Origin: Methylopila sp. Yamaguchi
GTDB taxonomy: Bacteria; Pseudomonadota; Alphaproteobacteria; Rhizobiales; Methylopilaceae
NCBI RefSeq assembly: GCF_002897035.1
Contig: NZ_BAUX01000020.1
Span: 21,776 to 85,775 of the forward strand
Direction of reading: 5' to 3'
Length of the DNA stretch: 64,000 nt
Below, in pieces: positions 53,475 through 62,845 of this stretch. Under the pieces are notes generated by a model. That model was given only the letters and a program-made list of their open reading frames with translations, had not been told where the DNA came from and did not search any database. The stretch's first letter is position 1. Each line of letters begins with the position of its first letter. A program made the position numbers and the translations under genes.

Positions 53475-53916
53475 CCGCGGCGACCCGCGCGCGGGCTTCA
53501 CGCTGGTGGAGCTGATGCTGGCGCTCGCCGTGATGGCGATCGTGGCGGGCCTTGCGCTGCCGTTCGTGCGGATCGAGGAAAGCTACGCCGGTCTGCGCGC
53601 GCAGGCCTACCAGGCCGCGGCGCTGCTTCGCGCCGACCGCGCCGCCGCCCTGCGCGCCGGCCGCACAGTCGTCGCGGGCGTCGATTTCCCGGGCCCCCGC
53701 CTGCGCTCGGGCGCGTCAGGGGAGGTGGTCGACCTCTCGCGCGGGCTCGCGGTGCGCGCCTCCGGCCTCCGGCAGGGCGGCGTGGCGTTCTACCCCGACG
53801 GACGCTCCTCCGGGGGGACTCTTGCGCTCGCCACCCGCACGGCGCGGATCGACGTCGTGATCGACGAGGTGACCTCCAGCGTCTCGATCCGCCCGAAGAC
53901 CGCGGACGAGCCATGA
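53446..53916 (+). CDS. gspH: minor pseudopilin GspH
   Basis: 156 residues from a GTG inside the end of gspG. Prepilin cleavage is expected between Gly17 and Phe18 (AG-FTLVELMLALAVMAIV). The rest is a beta-rich GspH domain (QAAALLRADRAAALRAGRTVVAGVDF). It overlaps gspI by 4 bp. Confidence 0.88.
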   Translation: MRTPTSRTTDRGDPRAGFTLVELMLALAVMAIVAGLALPFVRIEESYAGLRAQAYQAAALLRADRAAALRAGRTVVAGVDFPGPRLRSGASGEVVDLSRGLAVRASGLRQGGVAFYPDGRSSGGTLALATRTARIDVVIDEVTSSVSIRPKTADEP

Positions 53917-54467
53917 GGCGCACCATCGGATCCGCGGCGAGGGGCGGCAGGCGCGACGGCTTCACGCTGGTGGAGACGCTGGTGGCCCTCGCGGTGGTGG
54001 CCGCCGTCGCGGTCGCGCTCCAGCGCGGCGTGGTCTCCGCGCGCTCCGCGCTCGCGCGCGCCGAGGCGTTGCTGGAGGCGGAGGCGGTCGCTCGGGACGT
54101 TCTGGAGAACCGGCTCGACGCGCTGGCGCCGGGCGTCGGCATTCGCCGCGGCGACGACCGCGGCCTCGTCGTCACGGTCACGAGCGAGGCGCTCGACCTT
54201 CCCCTGCCGCCCCCCGGTCCGCCGGATCCTGCGCAAGGTCCTGCTCAAGCTCCAGGCCGCGAGGCGGGCCGGCCTCCGGCGCCGGGGCAGGCCCCGGTGC
54301 AGGTCGCGGCCGGGGCCCCGCAGCAGGCTGGAGAAGGGGCGCCCGGCGAGGCGGCGGCCGACGCCGCGCTCGGCCGCTTCACGCCGCTGCGCGTGACCAT
54401 CCAGGTCGAGCCCGCGATTGGGCCGCCGCTGGTGGTTGAGACCCTGCACGCGGCGGCCGCGCCGTGA
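53913..54467 (+). CDS. gspI: minor pseudopilin GspI
   Basis: 184 residues, longer than the usual 120-130 because of a Pro/Ala/Gln-rich insertion (about residues 90-150). Cleavage site Gly16-Phe17 (DG-FTLVETLVALAVVAAV), Glu at +5, then the GspI-type AEAVARDVLENRLDAL. It is coupled to gspH and gspJ by 4-bp overlaps. Confidence 0.85.
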   Translation: MRRTIGSAARGGRRDGFTLVETLVALAVVAAVAVALQRGVVSARSALARAEALLEAEAVARDVLENRLDALAPGVGIRRGDDRGLVVTVTSEALDLPLPPPGPPDPAQGPAQAPGREAGRPPAPGQAPVQVAAGAPQQAGEGAPGEAAADAALGRFTPLRVTIQVEPAIGPPLVVETLHAAAAP

Positions 54468-55210
54468 CGCGTCTTGGGAGAGGGCGGAGCCAAGCCGACG
54501 GCGAGGCTGGCTACCTGCTGGTCGAGGCGCTCGCGACGCTGACGCTCGCGGCGCTGGTGCTGGCGGGATTGCTGGCGCTGGGCGGAGGCCTGTCGCGGGT
54601 CGCGGACCGCATCGCGGGGCGGGTCGAGGCGACCGAGGCCGGCCGGCTCGCGGTCGCAGCCATGGCGCGCGACATCGCGCAGCTCTCCCGCCGCAGGTTT
54701 CCCGGCGCGCAGGAGCCGCGCTTCGCCTTCTACGGCCAGACGGACCGCATCGTCTTCGTGGTCGAGGCGCCGCAGCAGGACGGTCTGGCCCGACCGGTCG
54801 TGGTCGCCTATCAGGCCGACGGGCCGGGCGCGGCGCTCAGGGCGGAGGGCGAGCTGCCGGTGGGCGCGCAGAGCCTGGACGACGTCGCCTTATCGCGTCC
54901 GCACCGCATGCCGTTCGGGGACGCCGAGCTGCGCTTCGCCTTCGTGGAGCGCCTGAAGAGCGGCGGCGAGCTGATCACCGACGCCTGGTCGCGCTCCGAC
55001 CTGCTGCCGGCGGCGATCCGGATCGACCGGCTCGATCCGGCGAGCAAGCGTCTGGTCGGCTCCCGCCGCGTCGCGATCGTCGCGGAGACCGAGCCCGGCT
55101 GCGCCGCGGCCGAGATCGCCTTCTGCAGCACGAAGAAGAAGCCGAGGCCCGGCGCCGCGTCGCCCGACCAGCCCGGGCCGCAACAGCCCGACCCTCCGGA
55201 CCGCGGCTGA
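54464..55210 (+). CDS. gspJ: minor pseudopilin GspJ
   Basis: 248 residues from a GTG overlapping the gspI stop. Cleavage site Gly16-Tyr17 (AG-YLLVEALATLTLAALVL), then the GspJ region RLAVAAMARDIAQLSRRRFPGAQEPRFAFYGQTDRIVFVVEAP. The C-terminus is a Pro/Gln/Asp tail. It ends in a TGATG overlap with gspK. Confidence 0.85.
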   Translation: MTRLGRGRSQADGEAGYLLVEALATLTLAALVLAGLLALGGGLSRVADRIAGRVEATEAGRLAVAAMARDIAQLSRRRFPGAQEPRFAFYGQTDRIVFVVEAPQQDGLARPVVVAYQADGPGAALRAEGELPVGAQSLDDVALSRPHRMPFGDAELRFAFVERLKSGGELITDAWSRSDLLPAAIRIDRLDPASKRLVGSRRVAIVAETEPGCAAAEIAFCSTKKKPRPGAASPDQPGPQQPDPPDRG

Positions 55211-56067
55211 TGCGGGGCGGGCGGGACGGGTTCGTGCTGGTGTCGGCGCTCGCGGTGCTCGCGGCGCTCGCCGCGGTCGTGGTGGGCGCCAGCGTGCTAG
55301 TCCGCTCCTCGGTCGCGGAAGCGCGGCTCGCGCGCGACCGGCTGACGGAGGACGCGCTGGTCCACGCCGGCCTCGAGTTCGCGGCCTATCAGCTCGTCGC
55401 GCTGCGCCGGCCGCCATCGGAGCTCGCGGGCCAGCGGCTCCGGCTCGACGCCGGCGTAGTGACTCTGTCGGCGGCGGCGGAGGCCGGCAAGGTCGACCTC
55501 AACGGAGCCGATCCCAAGCTGCTCGCCGGCCTCTGGCGTTCGCTCGGCCTGACCTCGATGACGGCCGAGACCTTCGCCGATCGCGTGGTCGACTGGCGCG
55601 ATCCCGACGGCAAGCGCGGCCGGGCGGGCGCCGAGCGGCGGGACTACGGCGCCGCCGGACTCCCCGGTCCCGCCGACGACGCCTTCGCGACCGTCGACGA
55701 CGTGCGCGAGGTGCTCGGGGTCGGCGTCGCCGAGGCGCGGGCGCTGAAGCCCTTCCTCACGGTCGCGAACCCGCGCGGCCGGGTGTCGGCGCTCGAAGCG
55801 CCGCCGGAGGTGCTGCGCGCGACGCCCGGCCTCGGCCGGCCCGTGCTCGACCAGATCCTGAGCCTGCGGCGGCGCGGCGCGGCGTCGATGGAGGCGGTCC
55901 AGCAGCTGCTCGGCGGCGGGTCCACAGCGCCGCTCGGGGCGTTTTACGGCCCGGCGTTCCGCGTCGAGATCACGATCGAGGAGCCGCGCCGCCGGCCGGC
56001 GCGTGCGTTCGAGATCCTGCGCGGCGAGGGGCCGCGGCTGTTCTGGGTGCTGCGAGAGGCGCGGTGA
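55210..56067 (+). CDS. gspK: minor pseudopilin GspK
   Basis: 285 residues. Prepilin motif DG-FVLVSALAVLAALAAVVV with Ser instead of Glu at +5, as expected for the tip pseudopilin. It contains the helix-hairpin-helix-like domain LNGADPKLLAGLWRSLGL, VVDWRDPDG and TVDDVREVLGVGVAEARALKPFLTV. Last gene of the rightward T2SS arm. Confidence 0.9.
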   Translation: MRGGRDGFVLVSALAVLAALAAVVVGASVLVRSSVAEARLARDRLTEDALVHAGLEFAAYQLVALRRPPSELAGQRLRLDAGVVTLSAAAEAGKVDLNGADPKLLAGLWRSLGLTSMTAETFADRVVDWRDPDGKRGRAGAERRDYGAAGLPGPADDAFATVDDVREVLGVGVAEARALKPFLTVANPRGRVSALEAPPEVLRATPGLGRPVLDQILSLRRRGAASMEAVQQLLGGGSTAPLGAFYGPAFRVEITIEEPRRRPARAFEILRGEGPRLFWVLREAR

Positions 56068-56279
56068 GGGCTGCGCCGGCGCCCTTCTCCGGTCACGGAT
56101 TCGCGAACTTGCGCCGCGCCATCTTGCGCTGCGGCGCCTTCGATCTAAGTCTGGGCTCACCAGAACGGTCCGGGCCCCTCTGGCGATCCCTTCACGGTCG
56201 CGATGTCGGACCTGCGCTTCAACCAAGGCGCAGCGTCGACCTGTGTTCGCGCGCGCCCAGACCGTGAGAGATCATCTTG

Positions 56280-57278
56280 ATGGAGTTTGTTCCGTCGTTC
56301 CTCCTCGCCGAATTCGTCGGCAAGCCGGCCTGGCTCTGGCTGGCCTTCCTCGGCCTCGTCGCCGTGCTGCTTGCCTTCGACCTCGGCGTGCTCAACCGCA
56401 AGGGCAAGGAGCTCGGCGTTGCCGAAAGCCTGAAGCTCTCGGTGTTCTACATCGCGGTGGCGGTCGCCTTCGGCGGCTACATCTGGTGGTCGATGGGCCC
56501 CGAAGCCGGCATGAACTACTACACCGGCTATGCGATCGAGAAGGCGCTCTCGATCGACAACGTCTTCGTCATCTCGCTGATCTTCAGCTACTTCGCGATC
56601 CCCGCGCGCTACCAGTACCGCGCCCTCGTCTGGGGCATCCTCGCGGTGCTCGTGCTGCGCGGCCTGATGATCGGCGTCGGCGCGGCGCTGGTGCAGGACT
56701 ACGACTGGATCATGCTGGTCTTCGGCGCCTTCCTCGCCTTCACCGGCGTGAAGATGCTGTTCGCCGGCGACGAGGAGGCCGACCTCTCCGAGAACAAGGC
56801 GGTGCGCTGGCTGTCCAAGCGCATGCGCGTGACGCCGGAGCTCCACGGCGAGCGCTTCTTCGTGCGTCAGCCGCACCCGGTGACCGGCAAGCTCGTGCTG
56901 TGGACGACGCCGCTGTTCCTGGCGCTGGTCGTGATCAACGTCGCCGACCTCGTGTTCGCGGTCGACTCGGTGCCCGCGATCTTCGCGATCACCACCGACA
57001 CCTACATCGTGTTCACGGCGAACATCATGGCGGTGCTCGGCCTGCGCGCGCTCTACTTCGCGCTCGCGGCGATGGCGGCCCGCTTCGCCTACCTGAAGTA
57101 CGCGCTGGCGCTCGTGCTGGTGTTCATCGGCGCCAAGATCTTCTGGGCGCACTTCTTCGGCAAGGTCGACCCCGCGATCTCGCTCGGCGTCACCCTCGCG
57201 CTCATCGCCGGCGGCGTGCTGGTCTCGCTCTGGAAGACCAAGGGCGAGCCGATCCCGGCGACGATCGACCAGCGCTGA
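56280..57278 (+). CDS. TerC/Alx-family membrane protein
   Basis: 332 residues with about eight hydrophobic segments and the TerC pattern of acidic residues in helices: LLAFDLGVLNRKGKELG, EKALSIDNVFVISLIFSYF, VVINVADLVFAVDSVPAIFAITTDTYIVFTANI. The family exports manganese or acts in tellurite resistance. I use the ATG at 56280; a TTG three bases earlier is also in frame. The 210-bp upstream region shows no recognisable yybP-ykoY riboswitch. Confidence 0.9.
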   Translation: MEFVPSFLLAEFVGKPAWLWLAFLGLVAVLLAFDLGVLNRKGKELGVAESLKLSVFYIAVAVAFGGYIWWSMGPEAGMNYYTGYAIEKALSIDNVFVISLIFSYFAIPARYQYRALVWGILAVLVLRGLMIGVGAALVQDYDWIMLVFGAFLAFTGVKMLFAGDEEADLSENKAVRWLSKRMRVTPELHGERFFVRQPHPVTGKLVLWTTPLFLALVVINVADLVFAVDSVPAIFAITTDTYIVFTANIMAVLGLRALYFALAAMAARFAYLKYALALVLVFIGAKIFWAHFFGKVDPAISLGVTLALIAGGVLVSLWKTKGEPIPATIDQR

Positions 57279-57283
57279 ACCCT

Positions 57284-57364
57284 CGCCCCGGGTCACGTCC
57301 CGGGGCGATCCATCCCGTAGCTCATCCCGCCGTTCGGCCCCCGTCCCGAACTGGCGGGATGAGC
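57284..57364. terminator. double hairpin after terC
   Basis: CGCCCCGGG-TCACGT-CCCGGGGCG (57284-57307, perfect 9 bp) lies five bases after the terC stop. It is followed by the perfect 12-bp inverted repeat GCTCATCCCGCC / GGCGGGATGAGC (57320-57331 and 57353-57364). No T-run is seen. The second arm pair is of the ATCCCG palindrome type seen elsewhere in the window. Together they probably end terC transcription. Confidence 0.6.
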
Positions 57365-57457
57365 GATTCTGAGCCCTCGCCTCGAGCAGGAAGGGCCTAT
57401 CGTCGCGTCTCCGCGCGGCTGGTGCGGCCAAGCGGCGGCGATGACCTATAACGCCCT

Positions 57458-58891
57458 GTGGGATCTCTCGCGGAGCGTCGCGCCATCTTCTCCGGACCTC
57501 TCCAGCCGTTCGAACTCGCCGTCACCGCCGCGCATTTGGCGGCGGCGTCCGCCGCGACCGTGCACGCGCTGCTGCGGAAGCGCGAGGTGCGGGCGGCGAT
57601 CGGCTGGATCGGCGTGGTCTGGCTCTCCCCGGTGTTCGGAGCGCTGCTCTACTTCGGCTTCGGGATCAACCGCGTGCACCGCAAGGCGCAGCGGTTGCGC
57701 GGCCTCAAAAGCCCCCGGCTCTATGGCGCGCGCGGACGCGGCGCTGAGCGCTCCATTGAGAGGCTGAAGACCGCTGTCGGCGCCATCACCGGCGTGGACC
57801 TGGAGGAGGGGACCGTCGAGGCCGTGCTCCAGTCGGGCGACGAGGCCTACCCGCAGATGCTGGCGGCGATCGACGGCGCGAAGACCAGCGTCTCGCTCTC
57901 CACCTTCATCTTCCGGGCGGACAAGCCGGGCCTGCGCTTCATCGAGGCGCTCGCGCGCGCGCGCCGCCGCGGCGTCACGGTGCGCGTGCTGATCGACGGC
58001 ATGGGCGGCGGCTTTTTTCTTTCCCCGGCCTACCGACGGCTGCGGACCAAGGGCGTGCCCGCCGCGCGGTTCCTGCACTCGATCTGGCCATGGAAGATGC
58101 CGCTGCTCGACCTGCGTCTGCACAAGAAGGCGCTGATCGTGGACGGCGAACTCGCCTTCATCGGCGGGTTGAACATCGCGGCGGAGAACGTGCTGGCCGA
58201 GCCCACGCGGCACCCCGTCCGCGACACGCATTTCCGGATCGTCGGCGGAGTGGTGCAGCAGATCGCCGACAGCTTCGACGACGACTGGGCCTTCACGACC
58301 GGCGAGGAAACGCCGGAGCGCACGCGGCCGCCTGCGCGTCAGATCCCCGGCGCGCCGGCGCGGGCGGTGGCCTCCGGGCCCGACCATGCCGTGGAGCAGC
58401 TGGCGTTGGTGCTGCTCTCCGCGATCACCGCAGCGCGCAAGACCATCCGCATCGCGACGCCCTACTTCCTGCCCGAGGAGCAGCTCATCACCGCCCTGCA
58501 GCTCGCGGCCCTGCGGGGCGTGGAGGTCGATCTGGTGATGCCGGCCGAGAACAACCATCGCATGGTGGCTTGGGCGTCCGACGCCCACATCCGGCCCTTG
58601 ATCGAGGCGGGCTGTCGGCTCTGGCGTTCGCCTCCCCCTTTCGACCACTCCAAGCTGATGACCGTGGATGACGAGTGGTGCCTGATCGGCAGCGCCAACT
58701 GGGACGCCCGCAGCCTGCGGCTCAATTTCGAACTGACGGTTGAGCTGTACGACGCCGCGCTCGCGGCGCGGCTGTCCGGACTGATCGACGCGAAGCGCGG
58801 CGATCCCGTCACGCTCGGCGACGTCGACGGACGGATGTTCGTCGTGAAGCTGCGCGACGCCACCGCCCGCCTGCTTTCCCCGTATCTCTGA
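57458..58891 (+). CDS. phospholipase D-family cardiolipin synthase-like protein
   Basis: 477 residues from a GTG. N-terminal membrane helices come first (LAVTAAHLAAASAATVHALL, GWIGVVWLSPVFGALLYFGFGI). Two complete HKD motifs follow: HKKALIVDGELAFIGGLNIA and HSKLMTVDDEWCLIGSANWDARS. This is the layout of bacterial cardiolipin synthases (ClsA/B/C group). It is followed after 16 bp by an endonuclease/phosphatase-fold gene, a pairing often seen in bacteria. Confidence 0.9.
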   Translation: MGSLAERRAIFSGPLQPFELAVTAAHLAAASAATVHALLRKREVRAAIGWIGVVWLSPVFGALLYFGFGINRVHRKAQRLRGLKSPRLYGARGRGAERSIERLKTAVGAITGVDLEEGTVEAVLQSGDEAYPQMLAAIDGAKTSVSLSTFIFRADKPGLRFIEALARARRRGVTVRVLIDGMGGGFFLSPAYRRLRTKGVPAARFLHSIWPWKMPLLDLRLHKKALIVDGELAFIGGLNIAAENVLAEPTRHPVRDTHFRIVGGVVQQIADSFDDDWAFTTGEETPERTRPPARQIPGAPARAVASGPDHAVEQLALVLLSAITAARKTIRIATPYFLPEEQLITALQLAALRGVEVDLVMPAENNHRMVAWASDAHIRPLIEAGCRLWRSPPPFDHSKLMTVDDEWCLIGSANWDARSLRLNFELTVELYDAALAARLSGLIDAKRGDPVTLGDVDGRMFVVKLRDATARLLSPYL

Positions 58892-58907
58892 GGACACGCC
58901 GCCGCCC

Positions 58908-59630
58908 GTGAAGGTCGCTTCGTACAACATCCACAAGTGCCGCGGCACGGACGGCAAGGTCGAGCCCGGCCGGATCGCCGCCGTGCTGGGCGAGATCGGC
59001 GCCGACCTCGTCGCGCTGCAGGAGGTCGACCATCGCTTCGGCAAGCGGCTGGGCCTGCTGGACCCCGAGGTGGTGAAGCAGCAGGCCGGGCTGCATCTGC
59101 TCGCTCAGTCCGACGCGCCCGGCGGCCATGGCTGGCACGGCAACGCGCTCCTGGTGAAACGCGAGCCGTCCGTCTACCGCCGCCAGCGCATCCGGCTGCC
59201 CGGCGTCGAGCCGCGGGGAGCAATCATCGTCGAGCTCGATCTCGGCGAAGGGCCGTTTCGCGTCATCGCCGCGCATTTCGGCCTGTTGCGGCGCTCGCGC
59301 GTCAGCCAGGCCGACACGCTGGTCGCGGCCTTCGGCTGGCTGAAGCCGATGCCCACGATTCTCCTGGGCGACCTGAACGAGTGGCGCCGTGGGCGGCGCT
59401 CGTCGCTCAGCGCCTTCGAGCCCTTGTTCGGCGAGCATCCGCATCTGCCGAGCTTCCCCTCCCGGCGGCCGATCTTCCCGCTGGACCGGATCCTCGGCTG
59501 GCCGCGCGGGCTGGTGCAGAACCTCGCCGTCCACAACACGCCGCTCGCCCGTAAAGCGTCCGACCACCTACCGCTGACCGCCGAAGTCGATCTGGCGCAT
59601 CCCGGAGCTTTGCTGCGCCATGGCGGGTGA
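58908..59630 (+). CDS. endonuclease/exonuclease/phosphatase-fold protein
   Basis: 240 residues from a GTG. Motifs: VASYNIHKCRGTDGKVEPGRI at the N-terminus, LQEVD (metal-binding Glu), HGWHGNALLV, ILLGDLNEW and SDHLPLTAEVDL (catalytic Asp-His), so the active site is complete. Substrate unknown: DNA, phosphoinositide-like or lipid phosphates are possible. The adjacency to phospholipase D suggests phospholipid metabolism. It overlaps the NUDIX gene by 11 bp. Confidence 0.88.
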   Translation: MKVASYNIHKCRGTDGKVEPGRIAAVLGEIGADLVALQEVDHRFGKRLGLLDPEVVKQQAGLHLLAQSDAPGGHGWHGNALLVKREPSVYRRQRIRLPGVEPRGAIIVELDLGEGPFRVIAAHFGLLRRSRVSQADTLVAAFGWLKPMPTILLGDLNEWRRGRRSSLSAFEPLFGEHPHLPSFPSRRPIFPLDRILGWPRGLVQNLAVHNTPLARKASDHLPLTAEVDLAHPGALLRHGG

Positions 59631-60342
59631 TGGAGGAGGGGAGGGGGCTTCGGGGCGCGTGATTCCGGTCGCCGGTTTCGACGGCGTCCTGACGACCGCG
59701 GACCTCCCGTTCGACGCGGCGGACGAGGCGGCGATCGCCGCCCACTGGGCAAGCGAGATCGCGGCGAAGCCGAAGCTGTTCGACGGCCGTGTGCTGATCG
59801 CCCTGAACGCTCGCGTCGAGGCGAACCGGCTCGTCGCGCGGCACGCCGAGATCGGGTTCTCTGCGTTCCATTGGTGGCGCCTCCGCTGCGAAGCGCGCGG
59901 GCTGAGCAACGTCTTCGGCGCGGCCGCGGTGGTGACGGCGGACGGCGCCGTGCTTATGGGCCGCATGGGGGCGCACACCGCCGCCGCCGGCATGTCCTAT
60001 TTCCCCTGCGGGACGCCGGATCTGTCCGACGTCGTCAACGGCCGGGTCGATCTCGAGCGCTCGATCGCCCGGGAATTGCAAGAAGAGACCGGCCTCGCCG
60101 CGCCGCTGGCGCGCCCCTGCGCTCAGGCCTTCGCCGTGTTCGCGCCGAAGGTCACCGCCTACGTCCGCCGCTACGAAACTGACCTGAACGCCGACGAGCT
60201 CGAGCGACGGATCGCGGCGCACCTCGCCGCCGACCCAGAGCCGGAGCTCGACGGCGTGGTCTTCGTGCGTTCGGTCGACGCGCTCACGGCGTCGTCCCCG
60301 CCCTACGTGCGCCTCGTTCTGCCGCACCTGCTCGGAACGTGA
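59620..60342 (+). CDS. NUDIX hydrolase
   Basis: 240 residues. The NUDIX box is in NGRVDLERSIARELQEETGL (RELQEETG), with an N-terminal extension of about 110 residues before the core (NVFGAAAVVTADGAVLMGRMG). It hydrolyses a nucleoside diphosphate-X compound of unknown identity. The ATG overlaps the end of the preceding gene, so it is co-expressed with the phospholipase D and endonuclease-like genes. Confidence 0.85.
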   Translation: MAGDGGGEGASGRVIPVAGFDGVLTTADLPFDAADEAAIAAHWASEIAAKPKLFDGRVLIALNARVEANRLVARHAEIGFSAFHWWRLRCEARGLSNVFGAAAVVTADGAVLMGRMGAHTAAAGMSYFPCGTPDLSDVVNGRVDLERSIARELQEETGLAAPLARPCAQAFAVFAPKVTAYVRRYETDLNADELERRIAAHLAADPEPELDGVVFVRSVDALTASSPPYVRLVLPHLLGT

Positions 60343-60406
60343 GCCGGCGCTGCTGCGCTCCGCACCATCGCTGACAGGCCCGAGCGCGCGGCCGGCCGGA
60401 CGAACT

Positions 60407-60445
60407 CCCCGTCATGCGCCGCGCGCGGAGGCCGGCATGACGGGG
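60407..60445. terminator. hairpin between convergent NUDIX and alcohol dehydrogenase genes
   Basis: CCCCGTCATG (60407-60416) pairs with CATGACGGGG (60436-60445); further GC pairs form inside. It can act in both directions, though T-runs are missing. The GTCATG core resembles the intergenic palindromes at 8201 and 57320. Confidence 0.55.
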
Positions 60446-60469
60446 TGATCGATCTGACCGATCATGGCC

Positions 60470-61525
60470 TCAGGCCGCGGCCTTCAGCGTCGCCATGTCG
60501 ATGACGAAGCGGTATTTCACGTCGCTCTTCAGCATGCGAGAATAGGCCGTCTCGATGTCGGCGATCGGGATGATCTCGATCTCGGACGTAATGCCGTGCT
60601 CGCCGCAGAAGTCGAGCATCTCCTGCGTCTCGGCGATGCCGCCGATGAGCGAGCCCGCGAAGTTGCGGCGCTTGAAGATCAGGCTGAACACCGCGACGGC
60701 CAGCGGATCCTCCGGCGCGCCGACCTGGCAGAGCGTCGCGTCGCGCTTCAGCAGGCCGAGGTACTCGTTGATGTCGTGCTGGGCCGCGACGCAGTCGAGG
60801 ATGAAATCGAAGCTTCCGGCGTGCGCGCCCATCTGGTCCGGATCCTTTGAGATCACCACCTCGTCAGCGCCGAGCTTCTTGGCGTCATCCACCTTGTTGG
60901 GCGAGGTGGTGAACAGCACGACATGCGCGCCCATCGCGTGCGCGAGCTTGACGCCCATGTGGCCGAGCCCGCCGAGGCCCACGATCCCGACCTTCTGCCC
61001 CGGACCGACCTTCCAGTGCCGGAGCGGCGAGTAGGTGGTGATGCCGGCGCACAGCAGCGGCGCGACCGCCGCGAGGTCGAGATTCTCTGGGAGCCGCAGC
61101 ACGAAAGCCTCGTCCACGACGATTTCCTTCGAGTAGCCGCCGAAGGTCACCTTGCCGGTCTGCTTCTCGACGCCGTTGTAGGTGCCGACGAAGCCGTTCT
61201 CGCAGTACTGCTCCAGGCCCTCCTGGCAGCTCGCGCAGGTGCGGCAGGACTCCACCATGCAACCGACGCCGGCCAGATCGCCGAGCTTAAACTTCGTGAC
61301 CTCGCCGCCGACCTCGACCACCTTGCCGACGATCTCGTGCCCGGGCAGGCAGGGGTAGACGGTGTTCTTCCACTCGTTGCGGGCGGTGTGGAGATCCGAA
61401 TGACAGACGCCGCAGTAGGAGATCTCGATACGCACGTCGGTGGGACCGACGTCGCGTCGCTCGAAGGAGAACGGCCCGAGCGGCTGATCAGCGGATTCGG
61501 TGGCGTAGCCGATGCAAGCGAACAT
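60470..61525 (-). CDS. zinc-dependent NAD(P) alcohol dehydrogenase
   Basis: 351 residues, medium-chain dehydrogenase of the cinnamyl alcohol dehydrogenase/YahK-AdhC type. Catalytic zinc ligands are in CGVCHSDLHTARNEW and PGHEIVG, and structural zinc in CRTCASCQEGLEQYC. The Rossmann motif is GIVGLGGLGHMGVKLAHAMGA. It reduces aldehydes or oxidises primary alcohols with NADP(H) in most relatives. It is a single gene with a 235-bp upstream gap. Confidence 0.93.
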   Translation of the reverse strand: MFACIGYATESADQPLGPFSFERRDVGPTDVRIEISYCGVCHSDLHTARNEWKNTVYPCLPGHEIVGKVVEVGGEVTKFKLGDLAGVGCMVESCRTCASCQEGLEQYCENGFVGTYNGVEKQTGKVTFGGYSKEIVVDEAFVLRLPENLDLAAVAPLLCAGITTYSPLRHWKVGPGQKVGIVGLGGLGHMGVKLAHAMGAHVVLFTTSPNKVDDAKKLGADEVVISKDPDQMGAHAGSFDFILDCVAAQHDINEYLGLLKRDATLCQVGAPEDPLAVAVFSLIFKRRNFAGSLIGGIAETQEMLDFCGEHGITSEIEIIPIADIETAYSRMLKSDVKYRFVIDMATLKAAA

Positions 61526-61760
61526 GGAATAAGTCCTTCGATCGAGAAATGGACATGGACGCGCGCGGCCGCGCCGCGCGCCGTCGAGGTCAGGGGCGAG
61601 ATAGCGTCCAGGGTAGAGGCGACGATTGCGCCATTGCATAGCGCCCCGGCGGAAACTGCAAGCCGGCCTGGGACCACGCATAATGACACAGCGTCCGTGC
61701 AGGCCATTGAGCGACGGAGGCTCGCTCTTTTGGTGACCGGTCCGCGGCCCGCCGAGAGGA

Positions 61761-62756
61761 TCAGGCGGCGACTGGCGTGACGCCCGCGCCGTAGACGCGG
61801 ACCGCCCCCTTGCCGCCGGCCTTCGCCGCATAGAGCGCGGCGTCGGCCCGCGCAAACAGCTCCTCCGGCGTGCCGTCGCCGTGGGCGACGCCCGCCGAAG
61901 CGCCGAGATGGAGGCTGATCCCGCCTGCGACCACCGCCATGCGGATCTCCCGAACGATCCGGCCGGCAAGTTCTTCGGCGACGGCGGCGCTGGCCGCCGA
62001 CAGGAGCACGGCGAACTCGTCGCCGCCGATTCGCGCGACGAGCGCCGCGTCGCGCGCCGCCTCCTTAAGCCGGCCCGCTGCTTCCGTCAGGCAGGCGTCG
62101 CCGCGCGCGTGGCCGAGCGTGTCGTTGATCTGCTTGAAGCCGTCGAGGTCCACAAGAACCAAGGCCCCGAACCCGTGCTCGGGCGACTGCGACGCAGCCA
62201 TCGCGTCGAGCCGAGCCTGAAACTGGCTACGGTTGGCGAGACCTGTCATCGCGTCGAACTCCGCGAGGTGGCGCATCCGCTCCTTCAGCGCCGTCTCCTC
62301 GGTAATGTCCTGCTTCATGCCGAAGATTCGCGCCGGCGCTCCATTCTCGCATTCGACCGTTGCGGTGATGCGGATGACGCGCCGCCGCCCCTTGGCGGTG
62401 ACGATCTGCACGTCGAGCGAAAAGCCGTCACGCTGCGCGATCGCCGCCGCGCGGGCGGCCTCCATCTCGCGGCGCGCGGCATCCACGTAAAGTGCGAGCG
62501 TTCCTTCGCGGTCGATGAAGGAGCCGCGAGGCAAGTCGAACAGGTCGTAGACCACGTCGCTCCAGCGCAGCGCCTGGGTCGAGAGGTCGCACTCCCAGAC
62601 GCCGATGCTCGCGGCTTCCGACGCGCGCTCGAAGGTCTTCCGGCGGTGTTCCAAGGCCGCGGCCTGCTGGCGGATCAACTGCTCCTGCGCGGCGATCTGC
62701 GCCTTCAGGTTCAGAACCGCCTCGAGAATGTCCGCCAGATCGGCCTTCGCCGCCAT
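61761..62756 (-). CDS. PAS-GGDEF diguanylate cyclase
   Basis: 331 residues: an N-terminal coiled coil (LEAVLNLKAQIAAQEQLIRQQAAAL), a PAS domain (about 45-165; IGVWECDLSTQALRWSDVVYDLF, PARIFGMKQDITEE) and a C-terminal GGDEF domain with intact RIGGDEFAVLLS. The inhibitory I-site, normally RxxD five residues before GGDEF, reads RDAA, so feedback by c-di-GMP is probably lost. No membrane segment. Confidence 0.9.
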   Translation of the reverse strand: MAAKADLADILEAVLNLKAQIAAQEQLIRQQAAALEHRRKTFERASEAASIGVWECDLSTQALRWSDVVYDLFDLPRGSFIDREGTLALYVDAARREMEAARAAAIAQRDGFSLDVQIVTAKGRRRVIRITATVECENGAPARIFGMKQDITEETALKERMRHLAEFDAMTGLANRSQFQARLDAMAASQSPEHGFGALVLVDLDGFKQINDTLGHARGDACLTEAAGRLKEAARDAALVARIGGDEFAVLLSAASAAVAEELAGRIVREIRMAVVAGGISLHLGASAGVAHGDGTPEELFARADAALYAAKAGGKGAVRVYGAGVTPVAA

Positions 62757-62845
62757 GCCATGTTACGCCGCCGCCGTCCGCGCTGTTCGCGGCTCGTGAG
62801 GATGATAATCACAGAGCGATTAAGGAGGTCTAGCCGTCGCGTCTG

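Noticed and set aside
56068..56279. yybP-ykoY (manganese) riboswitch before terC
   Set aside because: No conserved core motif or matching hairpins could be recognised in the gap.
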